Assembly (NCBI GenBank): GCA_937146805.1 | Contig: CAKZRR010000026.1 | Coordinates: 1 to 64,000 of the forward strand | Direction of reading: 5' to 3' | Length of the DNA stretch: 64,000 nucleotides | Origin: an uncultured Owenweeksia sp. | GTDB taxonomy: Bacteria; Bacteroidota; Bacteroidia; Flavobacteriales; Schleiferiaceae | In this document: positions 44,237-52,501 of the stretch, piece after piece | Numbering within the stretch: the first letter of the stretch is position 1 | How the letters are laid out: the number at the start of each line of letters is the position of its first letter | Translations under genes and position numbers: made by a program | Notes under the pieces: model-generated | Told to the model about the DNA's origin: nothing | The model's database searches: none | What the model saw: the letters and a program-made list of their open reading frames with translations, nothing else

Positions 44237-46081
44237 TTATTCTACTGTAACCGACTTGGCTAAGTTTCTTGGTTGATCTACGTTACACTCACGCATTACC
44301 GCAATATGATAGGAAAGCAACTGCAACGGAATAGTGGTTAACAGTGGTGAAAACACTTCCATAGATTCTTCAATTTCGATCACATGATCTGCCATAGCGG
44401 CAATCTCCTTATCGCCCTTGCTTACCACGGCTATCACCTTACCGTTACGCGCTTTTACCTCTTGTATATTGCTTACAATCTTTTCATATTGTCCGCTTTT
44501 AGGTGCAATTACCACCACCGGCATGTTCTCATCAATCAAGGCAATAGGACCGTGCTTCATCTCCGCAGCGGGGTAACCCTCGGCATGGATGTAACTAATC
44601 TCTTTTAGTTTTAAGGCGCCTTCTAGGGCAACCGGAAAATTAAACCCTCTACCTAAGTACAAAAAGTTAGGGGCATCTTTAAACAAGCTCGAAATGTATT
44701 TTGCTTTCGAGTCACTCTCCAACATTTTTTCAATTTTGTCTGGCACCGCGTCCAGCTCGGCTAACAATTGGTAGTAATACGATTCTTTTAGCAAGCCTTT
44801 TTCATAGGCAATTTGAATCGCCATCAGCGAAAGCACTGCCACCTGTGTAGTAAAGGCTTTGGTAGAAGCCACCCCAATCTCAGGGCCTGCATGCGTATAA
44901 GCACCCGCATCCGATTCACGTGCAATGGATGAACCCACTACATTACAAACACCAAAAATGGTAGCACCTCGTTCTTTTGCCAATTTAATGGCCGCCAAGG
45001 TATCGGCTGTTTCGCCAGATTGGCTAATAGCTATTACCACATCTTTTTCGGTAATTACCGGATTACGGTATCTAAACTCAGAGGCATACTCTACCTCAAC
45101 AGGAATACGGGCTAAATCCTCAAATAAATATTCGGCTACCAAGCCAGCATGCCACGAGGTTCCACAACCAATAATCAAAATACGATCGGCATTCACTAAT
45201 TTCTCACGGTATTCAAAAATACCCGACATCTTAATAATTCCTTGATCGGCCAATAACCTGCCGCGCAAAGCATCGCGTAATGACTTAGGCTGTTCGTAAA
45301 TCTCTTTAAGCATAAAGTGATCGTAGCCCCCTTTTTCAATGGCTTCAATATCCATTTGCAACTGGTGCACATAAGGGTTAATCGCCTTATTATTAGGTAT
45401 AGAGCGCACTTTCACTTCTTCGCCTAACTCTACCACTGCCATTTCATCATCTTCTAAATAAATGGCCGTTTTGGTATATTCTAAAAATGGTGTAGCATCA
45501 CTGGCTATAAAAAATTCGTTTTCGCCAATACCTACTACCAGCGGGCTTCCTTTTTTGGCTACTACAATTTTGGTGGGATTATCAATTTCATAAACACAAA
45601 TAGCATAGGCACCAATAACTTGGTTTAGCGCCATGCGCACGGCTTTCGCCAGATTTACACCTTCTACCGTACGGATATCGTCAATCAGATTAACTAAAAC
45701 CTCTGTATCGGTATCACTTTTAAACTCTACACCACGGCTTTGTAAGGCCTCTTTAATAGAAGCATAATTTTCTATAATGCCATTGTGAATCAACACCAAC
45801 TTACCCGAAGCCGAAACATGCGGGTGTGCATTTACATCATTAGGCACCCCGTGGGTGGCCCAACGTGTATGGCCAATCCCGATACCACTTTCGGCTAAGC
45901 TACCGTCAATTTTATCTACTAAATCTTGAACTTTACCTTGGCACTTTACCACTTGCAAACCGCCATTAGCTACGGTTGCAATACCTGAGCTATCGTAACC
46001 GCGGTACTCCAAGCGTCTTAATCCTTTTATAATAATGGGCTCTGCATTTCTAAATCCCAAATATCCAACTATACCACACAT
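44237..46081 (-). CDS. glmS: Glutamine--fructose-6-phosphate aminotransferase (isomerizing)
   Basis: Makes glucosamine-6-phosphate, the first step to UDP-GlcNAc for peptidoglycan and surface glycans; 614 aa. The N-terminal class II amidotransferase domain starts with nucleophile Cys2 (MCGIVGYLG) and includes GHTRWATHG and HNGIIENY. Two SIS domains follow (GCGTSWHAGLVAEY, SQSGETADTLAA and GRGFNFPVALEGALKLKEISY). The C-terminus ends with the usual RNLAKSVTVE. It follows the DUF4270 gene by 9 nt. No glmS ribozyme would be expected upstream, and none is seen. Confidence 0.97.
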   Translation of the reverse strand: MCGIVGYLGFRNAEPIIIKGLRRLEYRGYDSSGIATVANGGLQVVKCQGKVQDLVDKIDGSLAESGIGIGHTRWATHGVPNDVNAHPHVSASGKLVLIHNGIIENYASIKEALQSRGVEFKSDTDTEVLVNLIDDIRTVEGVNLAKAVRMALNQVIGAYAICVYEIDNPTKIVVAKKGSPLVVGIGENEFFIASDATPFLEYTKTAIYLEDDEMAVVELGEEVKVRSIPNNKAINPYVHQLQMDIEAIEKGGYDHFMLKEIYEQPKSLRDALRGRLLADQGIIKMSGIFEYREKLVNADRILIIGCGTSWHAGLVAEYLFEDLARIPVEVEYASEFRYRNPVITEKDVVIAISQSGETADTLAAIKLAKERGATIFGVCNVVGSSIARESDAGAYTHAGPEIGVASTKAFTTQVAVLSLMAIQIAYEKGLLKESYYYQLLAELDAVPDKIEKMLESDSKAKYISSLFKDAPNFLYLGRGFNFPVALEGALKLKEISYIHAEGYPAAEMKHGPIALIDENMPVVVIAPKSGQYEKIVSNIQEVKARNGKVIAVVSKGDKEIAAMADHVIEIEESMEVFSPLLTTIPLQLLSYHIAVMRECNVDQPRNLAKSVTVE

Positions 46082-46090
46082 AAACTAAAC

Positions 46091-47446
46091 TTAGGGTTGG
46101 GTGTAATACACCGTTAATTTCATAGGCTTATCAGCTCCGCTACCTTGTAAAATAGTACGATGAGCAGCGGTGCTTTTTATTGATGGAACCAAAGCAATTT
46201 TGCCCGTTTCGGCACCATTAACCACCTCGTACACATATTTGGTAATATCAAAACGGTAAAAACCACTTCGCAAACTACCGGTACGATAAGCTCCATCACC
46301 CGTAAATGTATTGCCTATACTAAAATCTTTAATGGTCGAAGTTGTAGTTCCTTCAACAAAATTTCGAATCTCTAAACGCTGCGGTGGGCTTAGCGCAAAG
46401 CCTGTTCCGTTGGATTTATGAACATCCAAAATAGCCTTATTAATAATTAAGTTTTGACCCATTAAGGAATCTAAACCTGGGATGGTAACCACGGTTGCAA
46501 CGCCCCCCATAGCCTGTACATACGTTTCTATCTCACCATTTATGGTGTCAAGACTCGCTAAATCAAAACCACTTGGATAACCTTCAAAATCTTGCTCAAA
46601 CAAATTGAAATTCATTGGAGTGGTCGTTTTATTTTGATTGAAGTTTAGTTCAATATCATTGGTGTCTCCTTCATCATTTCTAAAATACATCACCATTCTT
46701 GAATTGCCATCATTCAGCTTAAAATATAAAGTAGAGGCATCAACCGAAGGGCTGATCACCACAATACCTTTAAAGTATTCCACCAAATCATCATTTGAAG
46801 CAAAACTGGCAAAAGTGCCATCACCCACATCGGCAAACTTGGTTTGAAAGTAGCTGGCATCCATATCAATTTTTAATGTGGATTCCGTGCTATTATCTTC
46901 AATAACCACCTTAGTATTTGGTCTTGGTATAAAACCCATTTTCTCTCCAATTTTTTGCCCGAGTGTAGGTGTGTAATTTGAGAAAAAGGTGGTGTCTCTA
47001 TTCAGTACTTCATCCAACTCAAACACCTCAATATCCATTATTTTACTGGTGTCGCCATAAGCCCCGCTGTATTTTAAAAAAAGTTTAACCGAATCAATTA
47101 TCGGGTTCGTTCCAAAATCGGGATCTACTTGATTTAAGATTAGTTGGCTTACAAAAGACGATTGATTACGTCCAAAAAAACCATCGGTTTCAGAACCCAC
47201 CATTCGGTTGCCTCCGTAGCCACCAATTAGGCGTTGGTCATCGTAACTAAGAGCTACCAGAAGGCTATCAATAGAAGCTGTGTAGGCCACAATATTATTG
47301 AACTCTACTTTACCCAAAGCGGTGCTATCTCCACCAATAACCTGATTTAAACCCAGTAAATCATTGGGTTTTTCGCAGGCTATAAAAACAAAAGGAGCCA
47401 TTATAAAAATGGCTCTCTTTAGTACTAATTTCAATTTTCTTTTCAT
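46091..47446 (-). CDS. DUF4270 family lipoprotein
   Basis: Bacteroidota-specific lipoprotein of 451 aa. A signal peptide ends in lipobox IACE, acylated cysteine at about residue 24. The mature part is beta-rich. It contains the family pattern of an N-terminal LLVALSYDDQRLIGGYGGNR segment and a C-terminal jelly-roll-like half ending VPSIKSTAAHRTILQGSGAD and KLTVYYTQP. It lies between the GT5-like gene and glmS, an order often seen in the phylum. Its function is not known. Confidence 0.87.
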   Translation of the reverse strand: MKRKLKLVLKRAIFIMAPFVFIACEKPNDLLGLNQVIGGDSTALGKVEFNNIVAYTASIDSLLVALSYDDQRLIGGYGGNRMVGSETDGFFGRNQSSFVSQLILNQVDPDFGTNPIIDSVKLFLKYSGAYGDTSKIMDIEVFELDEVLNRDTTFFSNYTPTLGQKIGEKMGFIPRPNTKVVIEDNSTESTLKIDMDASYFQTKFADVGDGTFASFASNDDLVEYFKGIVVISPSVDASTLYFKLNDGNSRMVMYFRNDEGDTNDIELNFNQNKTTTPMNFNLFEQDFEGYPSGFDLASLDTINGEIETYVQAMGGVATVVTIPGLDSLMGQNLIINKAILDVHKSNGTGFALSPPQRLEIRNFVEGTTTSTIKDFSIGNTFTGDGAYRTGSLRSGFYRFDITKYVYEVVNGAETGKIALVPSIKSTAAHRTILQGSGADKPMKLTVYYTQP

Positions 47447-47458
47447 GCGCTAATTAAC

Positions 47459-48277
47459 TCAAGCAATAGTTTCTTCGGTAATTATACTCTCGTACAGATT
47501 TCGGAGTTGATCCATAAATTCTGCTTCGCTAGAATAATCCAACACATTATCAACGCTGTTTTTAATCTTTTCTTTTAGTTCATCCGAAACATTATCAGCT
47601 CCAATAACCGCAGCATCACAATACTTAGCAGCACCGGCATAAATGTCGTCTAATTTTGTATTCGAAAAATTAGCCATTTCTTCTTCGTTAAACCCGTCAA
47701 ATTTCAGGTTATTGCCTAATGTTGCGGGCATTTCCGCATCTTTAGAGTCGTACACCGAAAGAACGGTTTTACTATCTGCAAACAAAGGATCATCGTAATG
47801 AAACTTACGCAGATATAAAGGCATTAAGCTCGCCATCCATCCATGACAATGAATAATATCAGGTGACCAGCCTAGCTTTTTTACGGTTTCAATTACGCCT
47901 CTACAAAAGAAGATGGCTCTCTGATCGTTATCTGCAAAGAAATTACCATCCTCATCGTTAAAGGTGGCCTTACGCTTAAAAAATTCTTCGTTATCAATAA
48001 AGTACACCTGCATACGTGCTTGAGGCACCGAGGCTACTTTAATAATAAGCGGTTGATCCATATCATTTACGATAATATTGATACCGCTTAGACGAATTAC
48101 TTCATGAAGTTGATGTCTTCTCTCATTTATTAATCCGTAACGCGGCATAAACACTCTTACCTGATGACCTTTGGAGTTCATCATCTTTGGGAAATCTAAA
48201 GAGGGTTTGGATATTTCGTTTACTGGGAGATACGGATGAATTTCTTGACTAACATACAGAATTCGTTTACTATCCAT
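47459..48277 (-). CDS. Glycogen/starch-synthase-like half protein (GT5 N-terminal domain only)
   Basis: Protein of 272 aa corresponding to the N-terminal Rossmann lobe of GT5 glycogen synthases: KRILYVSQEIHPYLPVNEISK, DIIHCHGWMASLMPLYLR, and TVLSVYDSKD. The second lobe with donor-binding residues is absent. The first-lobe KTGGL motif normally following the start (ADP-glucose binding) is replaced by ISKPSLDFPKM. Catalytic activity as a synthase is therefore doubtful. Proteins of this size are widespread in Bacteroidota at this locus, so it is a conserved half protein and not a recent truncation. Operon with DUF4270 and glmS. Confidence 0.82.
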   Translation of the reverse strand: MDSKRILYVSQEIHPYLPVNEISKPSLDFPKMMNSKGHQVRVFMPRYGLINERRHQLHEVIRLSGINIIVNDMDQPLIIKVASVPQARMQVYFIDNEEFFKRKATFNDEDGNFFADNDQRAIFFCRGVIETVKKLGWSPDIIHCHGWMASLMPLYLRKFHYDDPLFADSKTVLSVYDSKDAEMPATLGNNLKFDGFNEEEMANFSNTKLDDIYAGAAKYCDAAVIGADNVSDELKEKIKNSVDNVLDYSSEAEFMDQLRNLYESIITEETIA

Positions 48278-48350
48278 TTGAGGTAAAATTACATTGGGTA
48301 AATAGTTTGCAAAACTACCATTTTTCTGTCAAATTTTCAACATATAATTA

Positions 48351-48358
48351 TAGCTTTG
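48351..48358 (+). promoter_or_regulatory. TAnnTTTG -7 box before panC operon
   Basis: TAGCTTTG matches the Bacteroidota -7 consensus exactly, 25 nt before the panC ATG, giving a leader of about 20 nt. It lies in the 106-bp divergent spacer shared with the GT5-like gene. No clear -33 TTTG at the right distance. Confidence 0.45.
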
Positions 48359-48383
48359 CCCCTAGTAATGGGCTCTTAGTACT

Positions 48384-49226
48384 ATGAAGCTATATCAAAA
48401 TGTTGACGAGCTGCAATTGCATTTAGCCAATCAACGGTCTAAAAAAAATAAAATTGGCTTTGTTCCTACCATGGGAGCCTTGCATGTTGGTCATTTACAA
48501 CTGCTTAAACAAGCTTTATCCGAAAATCAAGAAGTAGTTTGCAGCATTTATGTGAATCCTACTCAATTTAATAATTCAACCGACCTCGAAAAATACCCTC
48601 GAAACTTAGAGTCGGATCTGGAAATGCTAAGGGGTATTGGCGTTCAAACTGTTTTTACCCCAAAGCATGCCGATATGTATCCCAAAAAACTGGAAGCCGA
48701 CCATTATGAATTTAATGGCTTGGATATACCGATGGAAGGCTTACATCGACCAGGGCATTTTGCAGGCGTAGCTACGGTTGTAGCCCGTTTTTTTGAGTTA
48801 ATTATGCCCGATAGAGCTTATTTTGGCGATAAGGATTTTCAGCAATTATTGATTGTACGAAAGATGACCGCTTTGCGGAAATTTGATGTAGAAGTAATTG
48901 GCTGTACCACTGTGCGCAACGAGGTAGGCTTAGCATTAAGTAGTCGAAATCAAAGATTAAATGAGCAACAAATAAAAACGGCCACGGTTATTTTTACCAG
49001 CATGCAAGATGTAAAAGGCCAAGTTAAAGCTGGAGATCCTTTGAAGCTTAAAGAAAAGGCTATGCAGCAAATATTAGAAGCAGGGCTTGAGCCTGAATAT
49101 GTTGAAATTGTAGATGGAAAAACCTTGAACCCATTACTCAACTTTGAGGAGGCCAAAGAAGCCCGAATCTTTGTAGCTGCCTACCTAAACGGGGTTAGAC
49201 TCATTGATAATTTGTTATTATTTTAA
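48384..49226 (+). CDS. panC: Pantothenate synthetase (pantoate--beta-alanine ligase)
   Basis: Joins pantoate and beta-alanine with ATP in the coenzyme A pathway; 280 aa. HIGH-type motif at about 29-41 (PTMGALHVGHLQL), YVNPTQFNN, GHFAGVATVVARFFELIMPDRAYFGDKDFQQ and the KMSKS-like LALSSRN are all present. It is followed 14 nt later by panD, which supplies the beta-alanine, so the two consecutive steps are coupled. Divergent from the GT5-like gene. Confidence 0.97.
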   Translation: MKLYQNVDELQLHLANQRSKKNKIGFVPTMGALHVGHLQLLKQALSENQEVVCSIYVNPTQFNNSTDLEKYPRNLESDLEMLRGIGVQTVFTPKHADMYPKKLEADHYEFNGLDIPMEGLHRPGHFAGVATVVARFFELIMPDRAYFGDKDFQQLLIVRKMTALRKFDVEVIGCTTVRNEVGLALSSRNQRLNEQQIKTATVIFTSMQDVKGQVKAGDPLKLKEKAMQQILEAGLEPEYVEIVDGKTLNPLLNFEEAKEARIFVAAYLNGVRLIDNLLLF

Positions 49227-49240
49227 ATTAGTTTTGCCGC

Positions 49241-49591
49241 ATGCAAATAGAGGTTCTCAAATCTAAAATTCACCGTGTAAAAATTACGGGAGCTGACCTT
49301 AACTACATTGGCAGTGTTACCATAGATGAAGACTTAATGGATGCCGCCAACTTAATTGAAGGCGAAAAAGTAGCCATTGTAAATATTAATAACGGAGAGC
49401 GTTTAGAAACATACGTTATTAAAGGTGCGCGTAAAAGTGGTACCATTAATATGAATGGACCCGCTGCCCGTAAAGTACAAGCCGGAGATTTAATTATCAT
49501 TATCTCTTACGCTCAAATGGAATTTGAAGCGGCTAAAAAATTCAAGCCCAGCATTATTTTCCCCAACGAATTAACCAACCGCCTCAATTAG
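49241..49591 (+). CDS. panD: Aspartate 1-decarboxylase precursor
   Basis: Pyruvoyl enzyme producing beta-alanine from aspartate; 116 aa, typical length. Self-cleavage occurs between G24 and S25 in NYIGSVTID; the serine becomes the pyruvoyl group. [10 protein letters not shown], the lysine near residue 9 (KSKIHRV), and [21 protein letters not shown] are as in the family. In an operon with panC upstream and a UPF0104 membrane protein 5 nt downstream. Confidence 0.97.
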   Translation: MQIEVLKSKIHRVKITGADLNYIGSVTIDEDLMDAANLIEGEKVAIVNINNGERLETYVIKGARKSGTINMNGPAARKVQAGDLIIIISYAQMEFEAAKKFKPSIIFPNELTNRLN

Positions 49592-49596
49592 TAGCC

Positions 49597-50598
49597 TTGA
49601 ATAAAAAACTGCTTTCCGTTTTAAAATACAGTGCATTTATAGCCATTGGTGGCTTTTTGTTTTACCTAGCCTTAAAAGAAACGGAATTTGATAAACTAGC
49701 AGACGACTTTAAAAAAGCGCGCTATGAATATGTGGTTTTATCCATGATAATGGGATATGCTGCTTTTATTAGCCGAGGACTTAGATGGAAAATTTTATTG
49801 GAACCCTTAGGTGAAAAACCCAAAGCTTGGAATACCGTACATGCCATTGCCATTGGCTACCTTACCAATTTATTAATACCCCGGGCGGGTGAATTGGCAC
49901 GATGCACTTCGCTTAATCAATCCGATAAAATCCCCGTAAACCGCCTAATTGGCACCGTAATTTTAGAGCGTGTTATAGACGTAATAATGCTGGCCCTATT
50001 AATGGCCATTACCTTTATTATGGAATTTGATAACCTCAGTAAGTTTTTACAAACCGCCACCGAAGGGCAAACCGAAAGCACCGGAAGCAATACGGGATTG
50101 TATCTAAAAATAGCGGCCGTTGCGGCCTTTCTACTTCTTTTAGTAATAATCTATTTATTGAGAGGCAAGTTTCGCCACATGGCCATTTACATCAAAATAA
50201 AAGACTTTTGGCAAGGCATTAAAGAAGGGCTAAAATCTATTTCTAAGCTAAAGAATAAGTGGCCTTTTGTTTTACACACCCTATTCATCTGGATCATGTA
50301 CTACCTAATGGTATATATATGCGTTTTTGCCTTAGATGCTACTCAGCACCTAGATCCTTCTAGCGGCTTATTTGTAATGATGGTGGCCGGCTTAGGTATG
50401 GTAGTGCCCACCCCCGGAGGTATTGGTGCCTACCATTATTTGGTAATGTTGGCTATGGGCGTAGTGGGTGTGGCTAATGCCGATGGACTTAGTTTTGCCA
50501 CCTTAGTACATACGGGTCAAATGGTAATGACCATCATAGCAGGTCTAATCGCCTTTACCGCTTTAGCGCGATTTAAAAGAAGAAGTAAAATAGCCTAA
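49597..50598 (+). CDS. Lysylphosphatidylglycerol synthase TM-domain family protein (UPF0104)
   Basis: Polytopic membrane protein of 333 aa with about eight helices; TTG start giving MNKKLLSVLKYSAF. Family landmarks: SRGLRWKILLEPLG near residue 60, the LIPRAGELARCTSLNQ loop, VILERVIDVIMLALLM, and the late VPTPGGIGAYHYLVML. This matches the membrane half of MprF without the aminoacyl-transferase domain. Members are linked to lipid or glycan transport, but the substrate is unknown. Sits 5 nt after panD. Confidence 0.87.
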   Translation: MNKKLLSVLKYSAFIAIGGFLFYLALKETEFDKLADDFKKARYEYVVLSMIMGYAAFISRGLRWKILLEPLGEKPKAWNTVHAIAIGYLTNLLIPRAGELARCTSLNQSDKIPVNRLIGTVILERVIDVIMLALLMAITFIMEFDNLSKFLQTATEGQTESTGSNTGLYLKIAAVAAFLLLLVIIYLLRGKFRHMAIYIKIKDFWQGIKEGLKSISKLKNKWPFVLHTLFIWIMYYLMVYICVFALDATQHLDPSSGLFVMMVAGLGMVVPTPGGIGAYHYLVMLAMGVVGVANADGLSFATLVHTGQMVMTIIAGLIAFTALARFKRRSKIA

Positions 50599-50660
50599 AT
50601 CCAGTCGCTACTAAAAAGCAATTTACTTAATTTCGGCCATGCCTTTAGCACATTAAAATC

Positions 50661-52028
50661 ATGGCCAAAAAACCCAAAACCACATTTCTTTGTCAGCATT
50701 GCGGCAACCAACACAGCAAGTGGATGGGCCAATGCAATAATTGCCAACAATGGAACACCATTGTGGAAGAAGTAGTAGATCAAAATCTCTCTACAGCCGT
50801 TGCTTGGAAAAACAATTCTAAAACCAACAACAAAAGCAGCGTAAAACCAATTGGCCAAATTACTGCTGATCCTGGCGTACGAATTAAATCGGGAAGTAAA
50901 GAACTAGACCGCGTTTTGGGAGGCGGACTTATTGAAGGATCGGTAACCTTAATGGGAGGCGAGCCCGGCATTGGCAAAAGCACTTTGATGTTGCAAGTAG
51001 CCTTGCGAATTTCTAGAAAGTGCCTCTACGTATCAGGCGAAGAAAGTGAACAGCAAGTACAACTACGAGCCCAACGTATTGGCATACGAAATGAAAATTG
51101 CTTCATTTTAACCGCCACATCTACTCAAGAAATTTTTAAACAAATAGAAGCTGCACAGCCTCAAATGGTAATTGTAGATTCTATCCAAACACTGCACTCA
51201 CCTATTATAGAGGCGGCACCGGGTTCAGTTTCTCAAATAAGGCAATGCGCTGCCGAGTTTATTCAGTTTGCCAAAGAAACCAACACCCCTGTTTTTCTAA
51301 TTGGCCATATTACCAAAGATGGGCACATTGCTGGCCCTAAAATTTTGGAACACATGGTAGATACTGTTTTACAATTTGAGGGCGACCGACACCATGTTTA
51401 CCGCTTGTTAAGAGCTCAAAAAAACCGTTTTGGCTCTACAGCCGAGTTAGGCATTTACGAAATGGTGAGCGAAGGCCTCAGGGAAGTTTCCAACCCAAGT
51501 GAGATATTAATTTCTAAAAAAGATGGCGACCTCAGCGGTAATGCAGTTTCGGCTACATTAGAAGGTGTGCGCCCCATGCTTATAGAAATACAGGCATTAG
51601 TAAGCACAGCCGTTTATGGCACGCCACAGCGCAGCACCACCGGCTTTGATGCCCGAAGGCTCAATATGCTGCTGGCTGTTTTAGAAAAACGTTGTGGTTT
51701 CCACTTAGGTGGAAAAGATGTGTTTTTAAACATTACCGGAGGTATTAAGGTAGATGATCCTGCCATTGATTTAGCCGTAATGGCAGCGGTATTATCCTCT
51801 AGCCAAGATGTAGCTTTACCCGCCAAATCTGCTTTTGCAGCCGAGGTAGGCCTAAGCGGTGAGATACGACCTGTAGCACGCATTGAGCAGCGCATTATGG
51901 AAGCAGAAAAAATGGGTTTTGAAGAAATTTACGTGAGCAGTTACAATAAACTTAAAGCCGGAAAATTTGGCATTAAAGTTATAGGCTGCAGTAAAATTGA
52001 AGAAATTTATCAAACTCTTTTTGCCTAA
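50661..52028 (+). CDS. radA: DNA repair protein RadA (Sms)
   Basis: Branch-migration ATPase in recombination; 455 aa. N-terminal C4 zinc finger FLCQHCGNQHSKWMGQCNNC (about 9-28), RecA-like ATPase with Walker A GGEPGIGKST (about 98-107) and Walker B MVIVDSIQTL, the RadA-specific KNRFGS motif (AQKNRFGSTAELG), and a C-terminal Lon-like domain (DVFLNITGGIKVDDPAIDLA through VGLSGEIRPV). 62 nt after the UPF0104 gene; could be part of the pan operon transcript. Confidence 0.97.
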   Translation: MAKKPKTTFLCQHCGNQHSKWMGQCNNCQQWNTIVEEVVDQNLSTAVAWKNNSKTNNKSSVKPIGQITADPGVRIKSGSKELDRVLGGGLIEGSVTLMGGEPGIGKSTLMLQVALRISRKCLYVSGEESEQQVQLRAQRIGIRNENCFILTATSTQEIFKQIEAAQPQMVIVDSIQTLHSPIIEAAPGSVSQIRQCAAEFIQFAKETNTPVFLIGHITKDGHIAGPKILEHMVDTVLQFEGDRHHVYRLLRAQKNRFGSTAELGIYEMVSEGLREVSNPSEILISKKDGDLSGNAVSATLEGVRPMLIEIQALVSTAVYGTPQRSTTGFDARRLNMLLAVLEKRCGFHLGGKDVFLNITGGIKVDDPAIDLAVMAAVLSSSQDVALPAKSAFAAEVGLSGEIRPVARIEQRIMEAEKMGFEEIYVSSYNKLKAGKFGIKVIGCSKIEEIYQTLFA

Positions 52029-52033
52029 AAAAC

Positions 52034-52390
52034 ATGAAACCGCTTGACCAATTTTACGCAAAATTAGAAGAGCCAGAACAAAGTTGCCTTTTAGCTTTGC
52101 GCCAAGTTTTAGTAAACTTTGATCCAAATATTAGTGAGGAATGGAAATACAAATTGCCTTTTTTTTACCTTAACAAAAAACCTTTCTGCTATTTCTGGTT
52201 TCATAAAAAATACCAGCAGCCCTACATCGGCATTGTAAAAGGGCATTTGGTAAATCACCCGCTCCTTTTGCAGGAGAAACGAAAACAAATGAAGATACTT
52301 TTGGCAAACCCCAATACCGATTTACCATTGGCCGATATTCTAGAAGTATTGGAGCTGGCCAAGTCCGTTCATCGTCCTTCCAAAATTTAA
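52034..52390 (+). CDS. DUF1801 family protein (YdhG-like)
   Basis: Small cytoplasmic protein of 118 aa with the DUF1801 pattern: an N-terminal LDQFYAKLEEPEQSCLLALRQVL helix, the conserved EEWKYKLPFFYLNKKPFCYFWF core and a C-terminal ADILEVLELAK helix. Folds of this family resemble iron-chaperone frataxin-like proteins in some annotations, but function is unproven. It is 5 nt after radA. Confidence 0.8.
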   Translation: MKPLDQFYAKLEEPEQSCLLALRQVLVNFDPNISEEWKYKLPFFYLNKKPFCYFWFHKKYQQPYIGIVKGHLVNHPLLLQEKRKQMKILLANPNTDLPLADILEVLELAKSVHRPSKI

Positions 52391-52501
52391 CATTCCATTA
52401 AAAAATGCCTTAACAAACAAAGCCACTTTTAATCCATACTTTTAATCCTTCAAAAAGTCCCTACCTTCTGCTCTATCCTAATAAACCAAACATTTTACAC
52501 C

